From NCBI GenBank assembly GCA_013416795.1, contig RQSC01000032.1, forward strand, positions 399,690 through 463,689: DNA of 64,000 bases. The letters are read 5' to 3'. Below the pieces are notes generated by a model. It saw only the letters and a program-made list of their open reading frames with translations, was not told the origin of the DNA and did no database searches. The position numbers were made by a program, and so were the translations under genes. The stretch comes from Prasinococcaceae sp. CCMP 1430. Its lineage: Eukaryota; Prasinodermophyta; Palmophyllophyceae; Prasinococcales; Prasinococcaceae. Positions 1-10,081 of the stretch are shown here, piece by piece (position 1 is the stretch's first letter; every line of letters begins with the position of its first letter).

Positions 1-1446
1 GCCGCGTGCTCGCGGCCCGCGTCGCCGACGCGGTCGCGGCTGCTCGACCTGGACGCGCTCCCCTTCGCCAACAGGCGGCTCAGCAAGCCCTCGGGGGCGG
101 CGCGCCGCGGCGTGCCTGTCGTGACGGACAGCCCGTGCGCGGCGCTGAGCGCGCGGGCGCTGGCGGAGCGCATCGTCGACACGCTCCTGCGCCCGGCGGA
201 GTGGACGCCGCCCGCCAACCGCGACTTCTTCCTCAGCCCGGCGGAGGTGTGCACCCTCTGCGACGCGGCCATGAAGGAGTTCGCGGCCGACCCGAGCTGC
301 GTGCGCGCGCGCGCGCCGACCAAGATTTTCGGCGACGTCCACGGCCAGTTCGCCGACCTGCTGCGCCTGTTCGGCGCGTACGGCGCCCCCACCAGGGGCG
401 CCGGCGGCGACGCCGCGCTGGTGGACTACCTGTTCCTCGGCGACTACGTGGACCGCGGCGACCACTCGCTGGAGGTCGTGTGCCTGCTGTTTGCGCTCAA
501 GGTGCTCAACCCGCGCTCAATCAACCTCGTGCGCGGCAACCACGAGAGCAGGGACATCAACGCCTACATGGGCCTGCTGGACGAGTGCGAGGAGCGACTC
601 TGCAAGGGCGCGGTGGGCGCGCAGGCGACAGCAGGGGGCGCGGGCAAGGAGTGGTGGGCGGGCATGGCGCCGGGCGAGAGCGCGGCCGCCGAGGCGTGGG
701 AGCGCATCAACGACGTCTTCGATCACATGCCCCTCGCCGCGCTCATCGAGGGCAAGATCCTGTGCGTGCACGGCGGCATCGGCTCGACCATCCACACCGT
801 GGAGGACATCGACGCCATCCGGCGCCCGATCTCAGTCGAGGCCGGCGGCCAGATCCTCACCGACCTCCTCTGGTCGGATCCGACAGACAACGACGGCGTG
901 AAGGGCGTCGTCCCGAACCCGCGCCGCGGCGCCGACGTCGTGGCCTACGGCCCTGATGTCGTCGAGACCTTCTGCGCCCGCAACGGCATCGAGATGATCG
1001 TGCGCGCGCACGAGTGCGTCATGGACGGCATAGAGCGCTTTGCCGGCGGGCGCCTGGTGACGGTGTTCTCCGCGACTGACTATTGCGGGGTCGCCGGAAA
1101 CGCGGGCGCCGCCCTGCTCGTCGACCGTGAGCTCGACGTGCAGCCGCTCATCATCCAGCCGAACCGGGCCGCGCAGCCAGACACGCCCGAGCCGATCGCG
1201 GCGCCCCTGGCCGCTGACGTCGCCCACGAGGGCGCGGGTGCCGAGGGCGACGCGAGCAGCTCGGACTCGGACTTGTCGTCGGACTCGGAGAGCGACGACG
1301 AGGCCGAGGCGAAGGCGGAGGCGTCTGGCCCCGTCGCGGGCGCGACCGCCGAGCCCTGCACGTCGCCGTCCACCGCGGCGCTCCTGGCCGACGAGGACGC
1401 CACGCGCTGGTATTTCGACGCTGGCACTGACGGCAAAGGAGAGTGA
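1..1446 (+). CDS. PPKL/BSL-type Ser/Thr protein phosphatase, C-terminal part (5' partial)
   Basis: A metallophosphatase of the PPP superfamily that removes phosphate from Ser/Thr. The reading frame is open from base 1, so the gene starts outside the window. The metal and catalytic motifs are all present: GDVHG (codons from about 331), GDYVDRG (about 439), RGNHE (about 532), then HGG and RAHECVMDG. The segments LLRPAEW, LWSDPTDND and FSATDYCG match the Kelch-phosphatase subfamily (plant BSU1/BSL, alveolate PPKL) better than PP1, so an N-terminal Kelch propeller is predicted upstream. An insertion of about 20 residues follows the RGNHE block. The tail after the domain is acidic and Ser-rich (runs of SDSD/SESDDE), possibly a casein-kinase-2 target. 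The first codons visible hold no ATG. Family assignment is confident; the Kelch part is inferred. Confidence 0.88.
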   Translation, partial: AACSRPASPTRSRLLDLDALPFANRRLSKPSGAARRGVPVVTDSPCAALSARALAERIVDTLLRPAEWTPPANRDFFLSPAEVCTLCDAAMKEFAADPSCVRARAPTKIFGDVHGQFADLLRLFGAYGAPTRGAGGDAALVDYLFLGDYVDRGDHSLEVVCLLFALKVLNPRSINLVRGNHESRDINAYMGLLDECEERLCKGAVGAQATAGGAGKEWWAGMAPGESAAAEAWERINDVFDHMPLAALIEGKILCVHGGIGSTIHTVEDIDAIRRPISVEAGGQILTDLLWSDPTDNDGVKGVVPNPRRGADVVAYGPDVVETFCARNGIEMIVRAHECVMDGIERFAGGRLVTVFSATDYCGVAGNAGAALLVDRELDVQPLIIQPNRAAQPDTPEPIAAPLAADVAHEGAGAEGDASSSDSDLSSDSESDDEAEAKAEASGPVAGATAEPCTSPSTAALLADEDATRWYFDAGTDGKGE

Positions 1447-2090
1447 CGCCGTACCTCCGACGGAGCGCGTGCGTAGACGCACGTGCCCCCCAACCCCCCC
1501 ACCCCGCCCCGAGAGAAGAGGGCAGCAGCAACGCAAGAGCAGCATGTAGCACGCATTTTATTGCCGCAGGGGCGCTCGGGAGGCATGTCATCCCGGGCGT
1601 CCTTGTGCGCGTGTTTGCCGAGGCGGTCGCAGGATTCCGCGCCACCGCCACCGAGCACGACAACAGACACAGAAACCAAACAAAAATGACCCAGCCGACA
1701 GACAGGACCGCCACGCCACACCGCTAATATGAACCACCACCGTGTGCCCACCTCCGCCTCCCTTCGCCTCCCTCCGCCCCACACAGTATACGACGATCCG
1801 CCCTCCGGCGTGCGGCCTCGAGCCCGCGCGCGACACATAGAGAAAGAAACAGCCGGCGCCTCAGTGAGGGTGACCTGGCACAGACATCGGGATTGAGATA
1901 ATTTCAGCGTTTCCTACGCACACTGCGGCTCACGCGCGTCTGCCTCGACTTGTGCGCCGCTCGAGCGCGGGCGGGCGGCCCTCGCTCGCCCTCGAACGCT
2001 TGCCTGCGCGGCTGTGCTGCGGTGCGTTAAGATTCTGTGTGATTATTGGTACAACGGTGTGGCCCGCGTCCGGCGGGCGCCACCACTCGC
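1447..2090. other. Intergenic, convergent 3' flanks
   Basis: Lies between the phosphatase stop and the stop of the dynein light chain gene on the other strand. I see C-rich stretches near 1490-1512 and no convincing coding potential, RNA gene or repeat. Confidence 0.5.
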
Positions 2091-2396
2091 TCACGCCGCG
2101 GCCTCGGCCTCCACCACGTCCTCCTGGATCACGATGAGTGTGAACTCGGGGTCGGGTGCAACGAGTATCTCGTGCTGCTTCGACCTCAGCCTGAGGAATT
2201 GCAGGTCATTTTGCGGATCGAGGTCGCGCACGGCGCTGCGCGCCATCGAGGCGAGCTGAGGCACCAGGCGCGCGTACTGCGCGGTCACGTCGGCCTCGCA
2301 GCTGCTGCGGATGGCGACGCCCTCCTTGTCCACTATGATTGTACCGATGACGCCGCGGTGGCCGTTGATGCGCTGCAGCGTCGCCTCGACCTCGGA
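2091..2396 (-). CDS. DYNLRB: Dynein light chain roadblock/LC7 (last exon)
   Basis: Small light chain that dimerises on the dynein intermediate chain. The exon encodes about 101 residues that align end to end with the roadblock family: a start-like EVEATLQRI, then [44 protein letters not shown] and a final FTLIVIQ. Family length is about 96-105 aa, so almost the whole protein is here. The upper boundary is an acceptor (CGCAG before TCC at 2396), so the initiator Met is in an upstream exon. One possibility is an ATG followed at once by a GTGCGT donor at about 3084-3092, which would give M-SEVEATL, but that would make a roughly 700-nt intron and is unproven. A short acidic C-terminal extension (EAEAAA) is added. 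Suggests a flagellated or intraflagellar-transport-capable cell. Confidence 0.85.
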   Translation of the reverse strand, partial: SEVEATLQRINGHRGVIGTIIVDKEGVAIRSSCEADVTAQYARLVPQLASMARSAVRDLDPQNDLQFLRLRSKQHEILVAPDPEFTLIVIQEDVVEAEAAA

Positions 2397-3714
2397 CTGC
2401 GCAGTCGTGGGCGGCGCGCGGGCGCAGCGCGGGCAGGCACACACCGACCAACGAGAGCGCACGGAGCAGCGCAGGCAGGAGCGGGCATGGGCGTCAGCGG
2501 TTGGCACAGGGTAAAGGAGCGCGCGGTTGAGCCTGCTCCACGGCGGCCACACAGCACAGGGCCATGCACACGGAGGCGCGGCACCGGCTCGCGCTGCCTC
2601 CGCGCCAACAATCAGCGCGAGCACACGCCAAGCCACGTCGAGCGGCCGGGCGTTCGCTCTTTGACCCTGGCGCGCTCTGCTGCACGGCGCAGGCCCCTTC
2701 GAGCCTGCCGCTGCTGATGAGCGCTCCCATTCCCTCCCTCCTCCCCCCCCGAAAAAAAAGTGTCGCGCGCGTGCGCGCTCCCGTCGGGTCCTCCCTGAGC
2801 GCGCGCACGCGCGCGTCCGAGCGACTGCTCAAGAGCGCAAGCCAGCCAAACTCGCACACATAGTTCCTCGAAGCGGCCGCGGGGGGTGCGCGCGCCGCGC
2901 GCCTGCCGAGCCGCGCGGGCGCGCGCGCGCGCGCGCGCTCCCTTGCCCACTCCCCACGCGTCGCCAAACGCCGCGGGAGCACGCGAGCGCAATCGCGCGC
3001 CCGCCGCGCTCTCCTCCTCCCGTAAGCCGCGCCCGCGCGTCCCGCCCTCGCCTTTCCTCCCCATATCCACGCCCTCCCCCCAACGCACCATGGCGCACCG
3101 CCGCTTCCCCCACGCACGCAGCCCGCGCGCGCAGTGTGGCTCGCCGCGTCCGCCGCCGGTCAGCGCCCGTCGCCGCGCGCGCCGCAGCACCAAAAAAAAA
3201 AAAAACGACGCTTCCGGAAAACTTTGCGCACAGCATTTTGATGCTGTTTCCGTCGATTTCTTCCATTTATCGCCTTCTTCAATCGACGCCATTTTCGTAC
3301 ATAAGTGCGAACTCCGTAGAAATGCGGCGCCGTACGCGCGTCGTAATTGTGAACCCTACATGTTATTGACCCTAAATATAACCTGAACTTCGCATGCGTG
3401 CGCAGCAGCTATCCGCGCGCTGCGCTCGTGGACCGTCAGTTACTCAGGGGATGGGCGGCACACAGGGGGCGCGCCGCTCGCCCCCCTCAACCACCCCCTC
3501 CCCACCCCCATCCTTCCGCCGCGCGCGCGCCCCGTGCGTCCCGACGGGACGGGCGTTCCCCTCCTACTCCCAATTCAATCCCATCCGCACGGGGCGGCGA
3601 GCGGCGCCGCGGCTGCGGGAGCGAGAGCGTGCGGCGGGGCGGCGGGCGGGGCTTGGGGGTGGGTGGGGGTCGATCGAGGGGCGTGGCGCCGGGGCGCAGG
3701 GCTGCGAGGCGGCC
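2397..3714. other. Non-coding or unresolved GC-rich interval
   Basis: Divergent promoter region between the light chain (minus) and the cytidine deaminase (plus). It holds alternating CG runs near 2919-2940, an A tract of about 14 near 3191-3204, and an AT-richer patch at 3200-3390. Long open frames exist on both strands but are Arg/Ala/Pro low-complexity readings of GC-rich DNA. The first exon of the light chain is expected somewhere here. Confidence 0.5.
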
Positions 3715-4716
3715 ATGGGCGGCTGGCGGCGTGATGACGCTGGCTTCAGCTTTGCCCCGGTGTGCGTGCCGACGGGGCGGGCGGGCAGCGTGGACGGTGC
3801 GCCGAATGGCTCGGCTGCGGCCCGGAGCGCGACCGTCGCCTCCGAGCGCCTGCTCGCGCTCGTGCGCGGTGCCAGCGCGCAGGGCCGTCCGCCCATCTCG
3901 CGCTTCAACGTGGGCGCGGTGGGCGTCGCGTCGTCCGGCCGGCTCTACTGCGGCTGCAACCTCGAGTTCTGTGGGTCCACGATGAACGCGACCATCCACG
4001 CCGAGCAGTTCCTGTGCGTGGTTCTGGCCATCCACGGCGAGCGCGGCATGGACGAGCTCGCTGTCACCGCGCCGCCATGCGGCCACTGCAGGCAGTTCAT
4101 GCAGGAGCTCCCGGCGGCGGGCGACGTCGCCGTGCACATCCACCGGCTGAGCAAGGTGGACAAGACCGACGACGCGGCGGCGCTCGTCAGGCACGACCGC
4201 GAGGAGGAGCGACTCGCAACGAGCCTGCACGAGCTGCTGCCGCACGCCTTCGGGCCGAGCGACTTGGTGCCAGACCCGACCTACCTGCTGCAGCACTCGG
4301 ACGAGTGCACGCGGCAGGCGCTCATTGATGCGCGCGACGGTATCCTCGCGGCGTACGTGTCCGGCGGCGCGGGTGATGCTCACGGCAAGCTGAGCGAGGG
4401 GCTAGCGAAGGCCGCGCGGCTAGCGCGCTCCAACGCGTACACGCCCTATTCGAACTGCAAGGCTGGCGTGGCGCTCGTGGGCGCCGATGGGCGCTACGCG
4501 TGGGGTTACAACGTTGAGTGTGCGGCGTTCAATCCGACCATCGCACCGCTGCAATTTGCGCTCGTTCACTGGGTGCAGGGCGGGGGGGGTGACTGGATGG
4601 ATATCCAGCGGGTTACGCTCTGCGAGGAAGTCGGAAACACCTCATACGAGGCTGCTACTAGGGCGTTGCTCTGCGCCATCGCCCCCGAAGCTCACCTCGA
4701 GGTCGTGCGGCCATAG
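3715..4716 (+). CDS. CDA: Cytidine deaminase, two-domain (dimeric) type
   Basis: Hydrolytic deamination of cytidine/deoxycytidine to uridine in pyrimidine salvage. The N-terminal catalytic domain has the zinc signature: HAE (in TIHAEQF, about 3994-4011) and PCGHC (about 4072-4086), plus the substrate segment RFNVGAVGV with NLEF. The second half is the degenerate CDA repeat (AYTPYSNCKAGVAL, GYNVECAAFNPTIAPLQ) without HAE/PCxxC, as in E. coli and plant enzymes. The start is chosen at ATG 3715, giving 333 aa against about 294-301 for the family; the frame stays open upstream to 3394 but reads as low-complexity Arg/Pro. A short N-terminal extension precedes the domain; a targeting role is possible but not clear. 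A 51-nt G tract lies 65 nt after the stop. Confidence 0.88.
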   Translation: MGGWRRDDAGFSFAPVCVPTGRAGSVDGAPNGSAAARSATVASERLLALVRGASAQGRPPISRFNVGAVGVASSGRLYCGCNLEFCGSTMNATIHAEQFLCVVLAIHGERGMDELAVTAPPCGHCRQFMQELPAAGDVAVHIHRLSKVDKTDDAAALVRHDREEERLATSLHELLPHAFGPSDLVPDPTYLLQHSDECTRQALIDARDGILAAYVSGGAGDAHGKLSEGLAKAARLARSNAYTPYSNCKAGVALVGADGRYAWGYNVECAAFNPTIAPLQFALVHWVQGGGGDWMDIQRVTLCEEVGNTSYEAATRALLCAIAPEAHLEVVRP

Positions 4717-4781
4717 GACGACGTGGTGCGCGCGCGTTTTGCTCGTATAACAATGCCATCGTATTAACTCCAAGTCGGGAA

Positions 4782-4832
<51 letters not shown>
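4782..4832. repeat. Homopolymer G tract, 51 nt
   Basis: Uninterrupted run of G just downstream of the cytidine deaminase stop and about 50 nt beyond the 3' end of the convergent transporter gene. Its true length is likely uncertain, because such runs are error-prone in sequencing. Confidence 0.95.
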
Positions 4833-4885
4833 CGCAGCGCCGAGGCAACGCCAGGCATGTAGCGGCTGGTGCCCGATCAAACGTC

Positions 4886-6511
4886 CTAGACGACGGAGGC
4901 GCCCTCTGCTTGGACCGGGCCAGTGGCGGTCGCGCTGTCGGTCCGGTCATCGTCCCGCACAAAAAGGGCGTCGACTGGGGCCGCGCTGTCGGCGGCGCGC
5001 ACTTCGACGGCGCGCGCGTCGGTGGTGTCGGCGGCACTCAGCTGCGAAATCTGCACGTAGCGGCCCGGCGTGTCCTCTCGCCCAATGAGCACGACAGCCA
5101 CCGATGCCGCGCATATGTACAGACATGCGGCGAGGAAGAGTGCCGCCGTGCCGAGGGCTGCGTACAGCTGCTCCGTGTACAGCATCGGCAACCACCACAG
5201 CAGCATCTCGAGCGTGGCGATGGCGCCCATCACCTCGCCCTGTTCGCGGTGCGACTCCTCGCACAGTCTGCTGATCATGCTGCGACCGACGGGCTGGTAC
5301 ACAGACCCCAAGTGCTGCACGCCGAGGCCGACAACCAGGGCAGCGTCCGAAGCCTTGCCCGAGCCGAACGCGCGCGTCGCCGCCAGCCCCTGCAGTGCGA
5401 GTCCGGCGGCGGCCGTCGCGAAGCCGAGGATCATCAGGGCGCGCTCCGACACGCCTCCACTGCGTGCGGCGCGAGTGAGGCCGACCATGGCCAGCGCGGC
5501 GGTGAAGTTGCCGAGCGTGAATGTGTCGCCAATAGCGGACTTGCTCCAGCCGCGGGCGCTCATTGTGAGCACTTGCACATTGACGGTGCCACCACGCGCC
5601 AGCCAACCAATTGCTAGAGCAAGCGCCAGGCGCGCACGCGTGCGACCGCGCCTCGCGAGAGCATCCCACGCGCCCAAGGGCGAGCTGCGAGCGAAGAGCC
5701 ATCCCGGTAGTTCGACGCCACCACATCGACACCCCGTGCGGCGCGTGCAGGAGGGAGCGGCGGAGGCCGTCTCGCCTGCGGCCAGCCCTTGCGCCTTCGG
5801 AAGCGTCTCCTCCACCGTCAGCGCGCCGACTGCGGCCGCGCCAATGCCCGCGAGCGCGCTCAGCCAGAAAGGGGCCGTATACGCCACCGAGTCCGCGAGC
5901 CAGCCCCCAAGTGCCGGCCCAGTCACGAGCGCTGCGAATGTCACCGTCTCGAAGAGCGCGAACAGATACGAGCGCCCGGCATTCCGCGGCGCGTGGTCCG
6001 CCACGACCGTCGATACCGTTGCGATGATGGTCGGCCAGTTGGTGACGAACCCCGTGAGTGAGAGCGCCACGACGGTCACCCACAACGGCTGGCCGAGCAG
6101 GCTCACGCACACCAGCACAACGAGGGGAGGCAGTGCCATCCCTCCTGTCGTGACGAGCAGCGGCAACTTCCGCCCGTGACCATCCATGCGCGCCACCACG
6201 GCCTGGATGACCAGCGTCGCTGCAACGCCCATGCCTACCCCGAAGGAGGTGATGGCCCTGTTGGCCTGCGCATCACTGCCGGCAATGTCTGCGACGAGCG
6301 CCGGCAGCGACGCCGATTGGCACAGCGCGTACGAGAACCACGAGAGGAAGGCCACGCACGCCAACCAGCGTAGCTGCACCTCTTGTGCGTGACGGCGCCA
6401 CTCGCGAGAGCGCGTCGCCGGAGCACTCGAGACGCCGAAAGCGTCACTGCGCGGGAGGCCTTCGCCCACCCCCACCACCTCAGGAAACTCACCGTCCGCG
6501 TCTGCAGCCAT
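4886..6511 (-). CDS. Major facilitator superfamily transporter
   Basis: Polytopic membrane carrier of 541 aa. ATG at 6511 begins MAADADGEFPEV; about 12 hydrophobic segments follow, the first near residues 50-75. The loop between TM2 and TM3 carries MDGHGRKLP, which fits the MFS motif A pattern (GxxxDxxGRR/K-like). A charged central loop near residues 230-285 contains a Cys-rich patch (CTRRTGCRCGG), separating the two six-helix halves. The C-terminal 60 residues are hydrophilic and Asp-rich. The substrate cannot be read from the sequence. The long plus-strand open frames here are antisense shadows. Single exon, complete. Confidence 0.78.
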   Translation of the reverse strand: MAADADGEFPEVVGVGEGLPRSDAFGVSSAPATRSREWRRHAQEVQLRWLACVAFLSWFSYALCQSASLPALVADIAGSDAQANRAITSFGVGMGVAATLVIQAVVARMDGHGRKLPLLVTTGGMALPPLVVLVCVSLLGQPLWVTVVALSLTGFVTNWPTIIATVSTVVADHAPRNAGRSYLFALFETVTFAALVTGPALGGWLADSVAYTAPFWLSALAGIGAAAVGALTVEETLPKAQGLAAGETASAAPSCTRRTGCRCGGVELPGWLFARSSPLGAWDALARRGRTRARLALALAIGWLARGGTVNVQVLTMSARGWSKSAIGDTFTLGNFTAALAMVGLTRAARSGGVSERALMILGFATAAAGLALQGLAATRAFGSGKASDAALVVGLGVQHLGSVYQPVGRSMISRLCEESHREQGEVMGAIATLEMLLWWLPMLYTEQLYAALGTAALFLAACLYICAASVAVVLIGREDTPGRYVQISQLSAADTTDARAVEVRAADSAAPVDALFVRDDDRTDSATATGPVQAEGASVV

Positions 6512-6606
6512 ATAGGAAGCTGCACGTGCTCGCCGCGGCCCGCCCCACGATCACCCTAACAGATCCGCTCCCGTGGCCTACAAACTAGTTGAGCGACCGC
6601 GCGCGC

Positions 6607-6894
6607 TCACCACCAACCCTTCTTCGCCGGCACCGCCTCGCCCGCCACCTCGCCCATCCTCTTGGCGCGCTTGGCCTCCTTGACCTCAGCGATCATCTTC
6701 GACGTCGCGGCGTCCATCTCCTCGCGCGTCACAGCCTGGCCGGCCGGATACTTGATGTACTGGAAGTAGTCGATCACGCCGAAGAGGTTCTTGTCATTCT
6801 GCGCAACGGCGACAGTCATGATCGCCGGGATCGCCAGGTAGAGCGAGAACTTGAAGGCCTCCACGGCGTGCGCGCCCTTGCCCCACGCGACCAT
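6607..6894 (-). CDS. Small single-pass membrane protein, PET100-like (tentative)
   Basis: A 95-residue protein starting at ATG 6894 (MVAWGKGAHAVEAFKF). One hydrophobic helix (SLYLAIPAIMTVAVA, residues about 16-30) is followed by a basic, helical tail (EVKEAKRAKRMGEV). The layout (short N-terminus, helix with a conserved Pro, a YxKYPAG-like segment, charged tail) resembles PET100/COX-assembly proteins of the mitochondrial inner membrane, but similarity is short and the call is only a suggestion. The start is preferred because upstream in-frame sequence is low-complexity. The neighbouring transporter, 95 nt downstream, lies on the same strand. Confidence 0.45.
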   Translation of the reverse strand: MVAWGKGAHAVEAFKFSLYLAIPAIMTVAVAQNDKNLFGVIDYFQYIKYPAGQAVTREEMDAATSKMIAEVKEAKRAKRMGEVAGEAVPAKKGWW

Positions 6895-7053
6895 CGCGGG
6901 GCCGCTCCCAAGTCCTGGCCCACCCGCCCCGGCGCCGCCCCGCGCTGCGCAGGCGCCACCAAACCGCCCGAGGAAACTTGAGCGAAGCCGAGACCGCACG
7001 AAGAGGGGAGAGGGGGGGATGGGGGCGGGTAGCCAGGCGCGGGCGCGGGGGTG

Positions 7054-7100
7054 AGGTGTGTGTGTGTGCGTGTGTGGTGGTGTGGTGTGTGTGTGGTGGT

Positions 7101-7137
<37 letters not shown>
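7054..7137. repeat. GT-rich microsatellite followed by a 35-nt G tract
   Basis: GT/GGT repeats from about 7054 to 7102 lead into uninterrupted G from 7103 to 7137. It lies about 160-240 nt upstream of the start of the small membrane protein gene, in whose sense orientation the run reads as C. An A tract of about 16 is at 7255-7270. Confidence 0.9.
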
Positions 7138-7138
<1 letters not shown>

Positions 7139-7515
7139 GTCGAGCACGCGGGGTGTGGCTCGCCCCGCGCTGCGCCTGCGCAAGGCACTCAACGCGGGCT
7201 GCATTTTTTTGGTGACGTGGTCGGCACATACTGTACAAGCTTGGCACATATAGCAAAAAAAAAAAAAAAAGACGTGCGTGTTCCCCACGGACACTCACCT
7301 GCTCCCACACGCGCGCATGGCTCGACCCGACCCACCCACCCCCGGTAGCGCTCGCGCGCCTCCCTTCGGACGTGCGCGCGCGCTCGCTCGCACACACACG
7401 CACGGGCAAACGTTGATAATGTTACAGTGCGCGGGCCGGTCGGGGCTCTACCCGCTCCCCGCACGCGTGCTCGCTCGCTCTCGCCGGCTCGCTGGCGCGC
7501 TCGAGCGACGCCGGG

Positions 7516-9390
7516 CTATTGCGCGGCGTCCGGTGCAGCGACCGGGTTGGCTGCCGCGAGGTGGCCGGCGTGCAGCCTCCTTCTGGCCAGCCCATTGCCA
7601 CGGCGCGGGTCGCGCGAGTACTGGACCGCGAGCCAGCAGCCCGACAGCACGGCGAACGCGCAGAAGGCGATGAGGAAAACGTTGTAGACGTAGAGGTACT
7701 TGATGCCGCGCAAGTGCTCCACCTGGTTGCCGAAGATGTCCTCGATTTCTGTGTCGTTGGCGTACGCGTCGAAGACCTGAGCACAGAACTGGATGACGGC
7801 TAGGCAGCTCAGCATGATGATGCCCACGTTAAATAGGAACGAGCTCATCAGAGTGCCGTTGACGCGCATGGGATGCACGGTGACGAAGCCCACGCCGACG
7901 CCCAGGCGGAAGTTGCCTGCGATGACGGTGCACACGAGGTAGAAGCAGAAGATGGCGAAGGCCAGGACGCCGAAGAGCGGGAAGGCGTTGTCGAGCTCGA
8001 TGAAGAAGTCGTTGAGGAAGGGCGTCACGGCGGGCTGCACGAAGACGTACAGGACGATGTGGAGAACCCACGCCAGTGACACCATCACCGACACGATGCC
8101 CAACGTGAACTTGAGGATGTAGCCCATCACTGTGAAGGCCCACTTGGAGTCAGCGTTATCCCCTTGTGGGAACATCGCGGTCAGCTCCATCTCGTCTTCC
8201 TCCAGCAAGATGAGCTCCTTGTTGAGCGCTGCGACCTGCTTCTTCCACCGGCGCGTCTTGCCTCCCGCGCGTTCCTCGGCGCGGAGCGCCCCGGCAATCT
8301 CCTTGAGCTCCTTTGAGCGGTGCGCGATCACGCGAGCCTCCTTCTGGTACTGCGAGCGCGTGATCGTCGACTTCGGCCTGTATACAAAGGCCATGATGCT
8401 GTCGACCGGCAGCGAGGTCACACCAACGCCGGCGTAGATCATGAAGAGCAGCCAACCCACGATGCTCACCAGCGCGATCACGTACACGAGGAACGACGGG
8501 CGCAGAGTCCACGTCTCCTCGCCGACCGGGGTGACGAGGGCGTCGCATCCGAGTGCGGGCAGCGCGCCAGGCTTGCCGGGCGCGGGCGTCGCGTGCGGTG
8601 AGCACGCGGCGGGCACCACGCCCGGGAGCTCCCTCAGCGCGCCGGTGTCGGGGTCGAGCTGCAGGCTGGTCAGTGAGGAGAGGTCGTCAAGACCGGAGTA
8701 CAGCGGTTGCACGGGATAGTCAACGTAGCCGGCCAGGCCGTATCCCAGTCCGAGCACGAGCGCCGAGACGATTAGAATCATCACCGTCCACTGCGCGCCG
8801 CTTGCGAGCCTCCCCACGACGGACATTTCACTGTCGGCCTCGTAGTAGAAGAGGCAGAAGGGGATGACCACGCCGATCCACAGCGCCATCATGATGTACA
8901 CGGCGAACCAGATCGATCGCATGGGTAGGGTGAGCTCGCACGCCGACGCGACCACATTGTCGTCGCACGCGCCACGATTCGCCACGTCTAGTGGCAAGAG
9001 CAAGACCCCCCACGCGCACTGGGGATGCGCACGCGGGCGAGAGGGACAGGGTGGGAGGACGAACGGGTGAGTGTGTCGGCCGGCCGGCACGTTGAGGTCA
9101 GCCCGTGCGCGCGTTGCGGCGTGCCGCGCGCGGCGGAGATCGCTGCAAGCGCGCGAGCGAGCGAACGCAGGGTCCCTTTTTCAACGCGCGCCAGTGCTTG
9201 CGCGCGTGCCCGCGCCCGGCGCGTGGCAGCGACGCACCACCGACAGCCCCAGCAGCACGACAGCTTTGGGCAACCACGCTTGGTTGCGGTCCTGCGGGTG
9301 CTGGTAGTGCACGATGAGGTACGCGTTCACCGCCAGGACCAGCGGCACGACCACGCACACGATGATGACCAGGAACAGATTGTACGCCAT
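7516..9390 (-). CDS. LIMR/LMBR1-family polytopic membrane protein
   Basis: Two exons: 9238-9390 and 7516-9018, joined in phase 0 across a 219-nt intron (donor GTG|GTGCGT, acceptor CCCCAG|TGC). The product is 551 aa, close to family length (human LMBRD1 540, plant homologues about 510). It begins MAYNLFLVIIVCV, a membrane segment, then HYQHPQDRNQAW, LLLPLDVANR, CELTLPMRSIW, ITRSQYQKEA, KELILLEEDE, GYILKFTLG, HPMRVNGTLMSSFLFNVG and LRGIKYLYVYNVF, each a hallmark of the LMBR1-like group. About nine membrane helices and a central coiled coil are visible. Relatives act in lysosomal/endosomal cobalamin export or lipocalin uptake; the role here is unknown. The C-terminal 35 residues are Ala/Arg-rich and unlike the family. 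Confidence 0.9.
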
Positions 9391-9602
9391 CGCTTGCCGC
9401 CAACCGCCATCTCCTGCACGAAGGCAAGGCGCTCGATTCGCTCCTTGCTGTTGAGCACGAAACGGCCCATGGTGGTGGGCTTGTATCCGTCCAAGTCCGG
9501 GCAAAGCTCGAGCAACCGCTGCATCTTGCTCGCGAGCAGCTCCGGCTGCATGGTGAGCAGGCTCGGCGTAGACTCGAGCAGCTCCTCGAGCTCCTCTCGG
9601 CT
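9391..9602 (-). pseudogene. mTERF-like fragment, cut by assembly join
   Basis: The minus-strand frame reads SREELEELLESTPSLL, PELLASKMQRLLEL and GRFVLNSKERIERLAF, which fits the helical mTERF repeat (LLxxxPxLL, then a helix pair). mTERF proteins bind nucleic acid in mitochondria or plastids. The 5' part is lost at the N at 9603. At the 3' side the frame runs on past the start of the LIMR gene to a stop at 9327, which overlaps that gene's first exon. So either an intron or a different end is missing, or this is a contig-end fragment. Recorded as broken only in this assembly; the real gene may be intact. Confidence 0.4.
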
Positions 9603-9603
9603 N
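9603..9603. other. Single-N scaffold join
   Basis: One N separates the mTERF-like fragment from unrelated GC palindromic sequence (GGGGCGCCCC repeats, 9611-9635). It behaves as a contig join, not a base-call ambiguity. Continuity across it should not be assumed. Confidence 0.75.
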
Positions 9604-10058
9604 GCCCTGCCGGGGCGCCGGGGCGCCCCGGCCGGGGCGTGGCCCCCGTCGGCGGCGGAGGCGCGCGCTGCGCGCAGTGGAGGCTCGATCGATCGATCGA
9701 ACGATCGAGCGAGCGTCGGATCGTCATCAGCTGGGGGCGTGCGGAGGGCGCGCCCGCGTGGCGGCGCGGCGCGGCACATCGCGGCAAGGCATGGCGCCCG
9801 CTTGCGGCCCTGCGCGTCCACAGCAAGAGGACATCAACTTGGCAACAAGCCGGACAGAAGGGGAAATCGACCGACCGAGCCCCGCCCGCCTCAACAATCG
9901 AACAGCGCCGGCCTGTGGGCGCACGCGTGCAAGCTAGAACAGCGTCCCTTCGTTCGGTCCAGGCCTTCTTGTTCTCGATCGATCGAGCAGGTGCCAGCCA
10001 AGCTGCGGGCACGGCACGGCCGCGCCACTCGGCCGCGCCCGCGCGCTGGCGCCCGGTC
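9604..10058. other. Intergenic, CGAT microsatellite
   Basis: Region upstream of the kinase gene. It holds TCGATCGATCGATCGAACGATCG near 9687-9709 and another CGATCGATCG block near 9976-9985. No coding region is supported. Confidence 0.5.
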
Positions 10059-10075
10059 GGGGGGGGGGGGGGGGG
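10059..10075. repeat. G tract, 17 nt, six bases before a start codon
   Basis: Uninterrupted G run ending at 10075, just ahead of the ATG at 10082 of the PKA-like kinase, so it would lie in the 5' leader if the start is right. Confidence 0.85.
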
Positions 10076-10081
10076 CAGCGC

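Noticed and set aside
4910-6179. Long plus-strand frames over the MFS transporter gene
   Set aside because: Antisense shadows with Arg/Ala/His bias and no domain.
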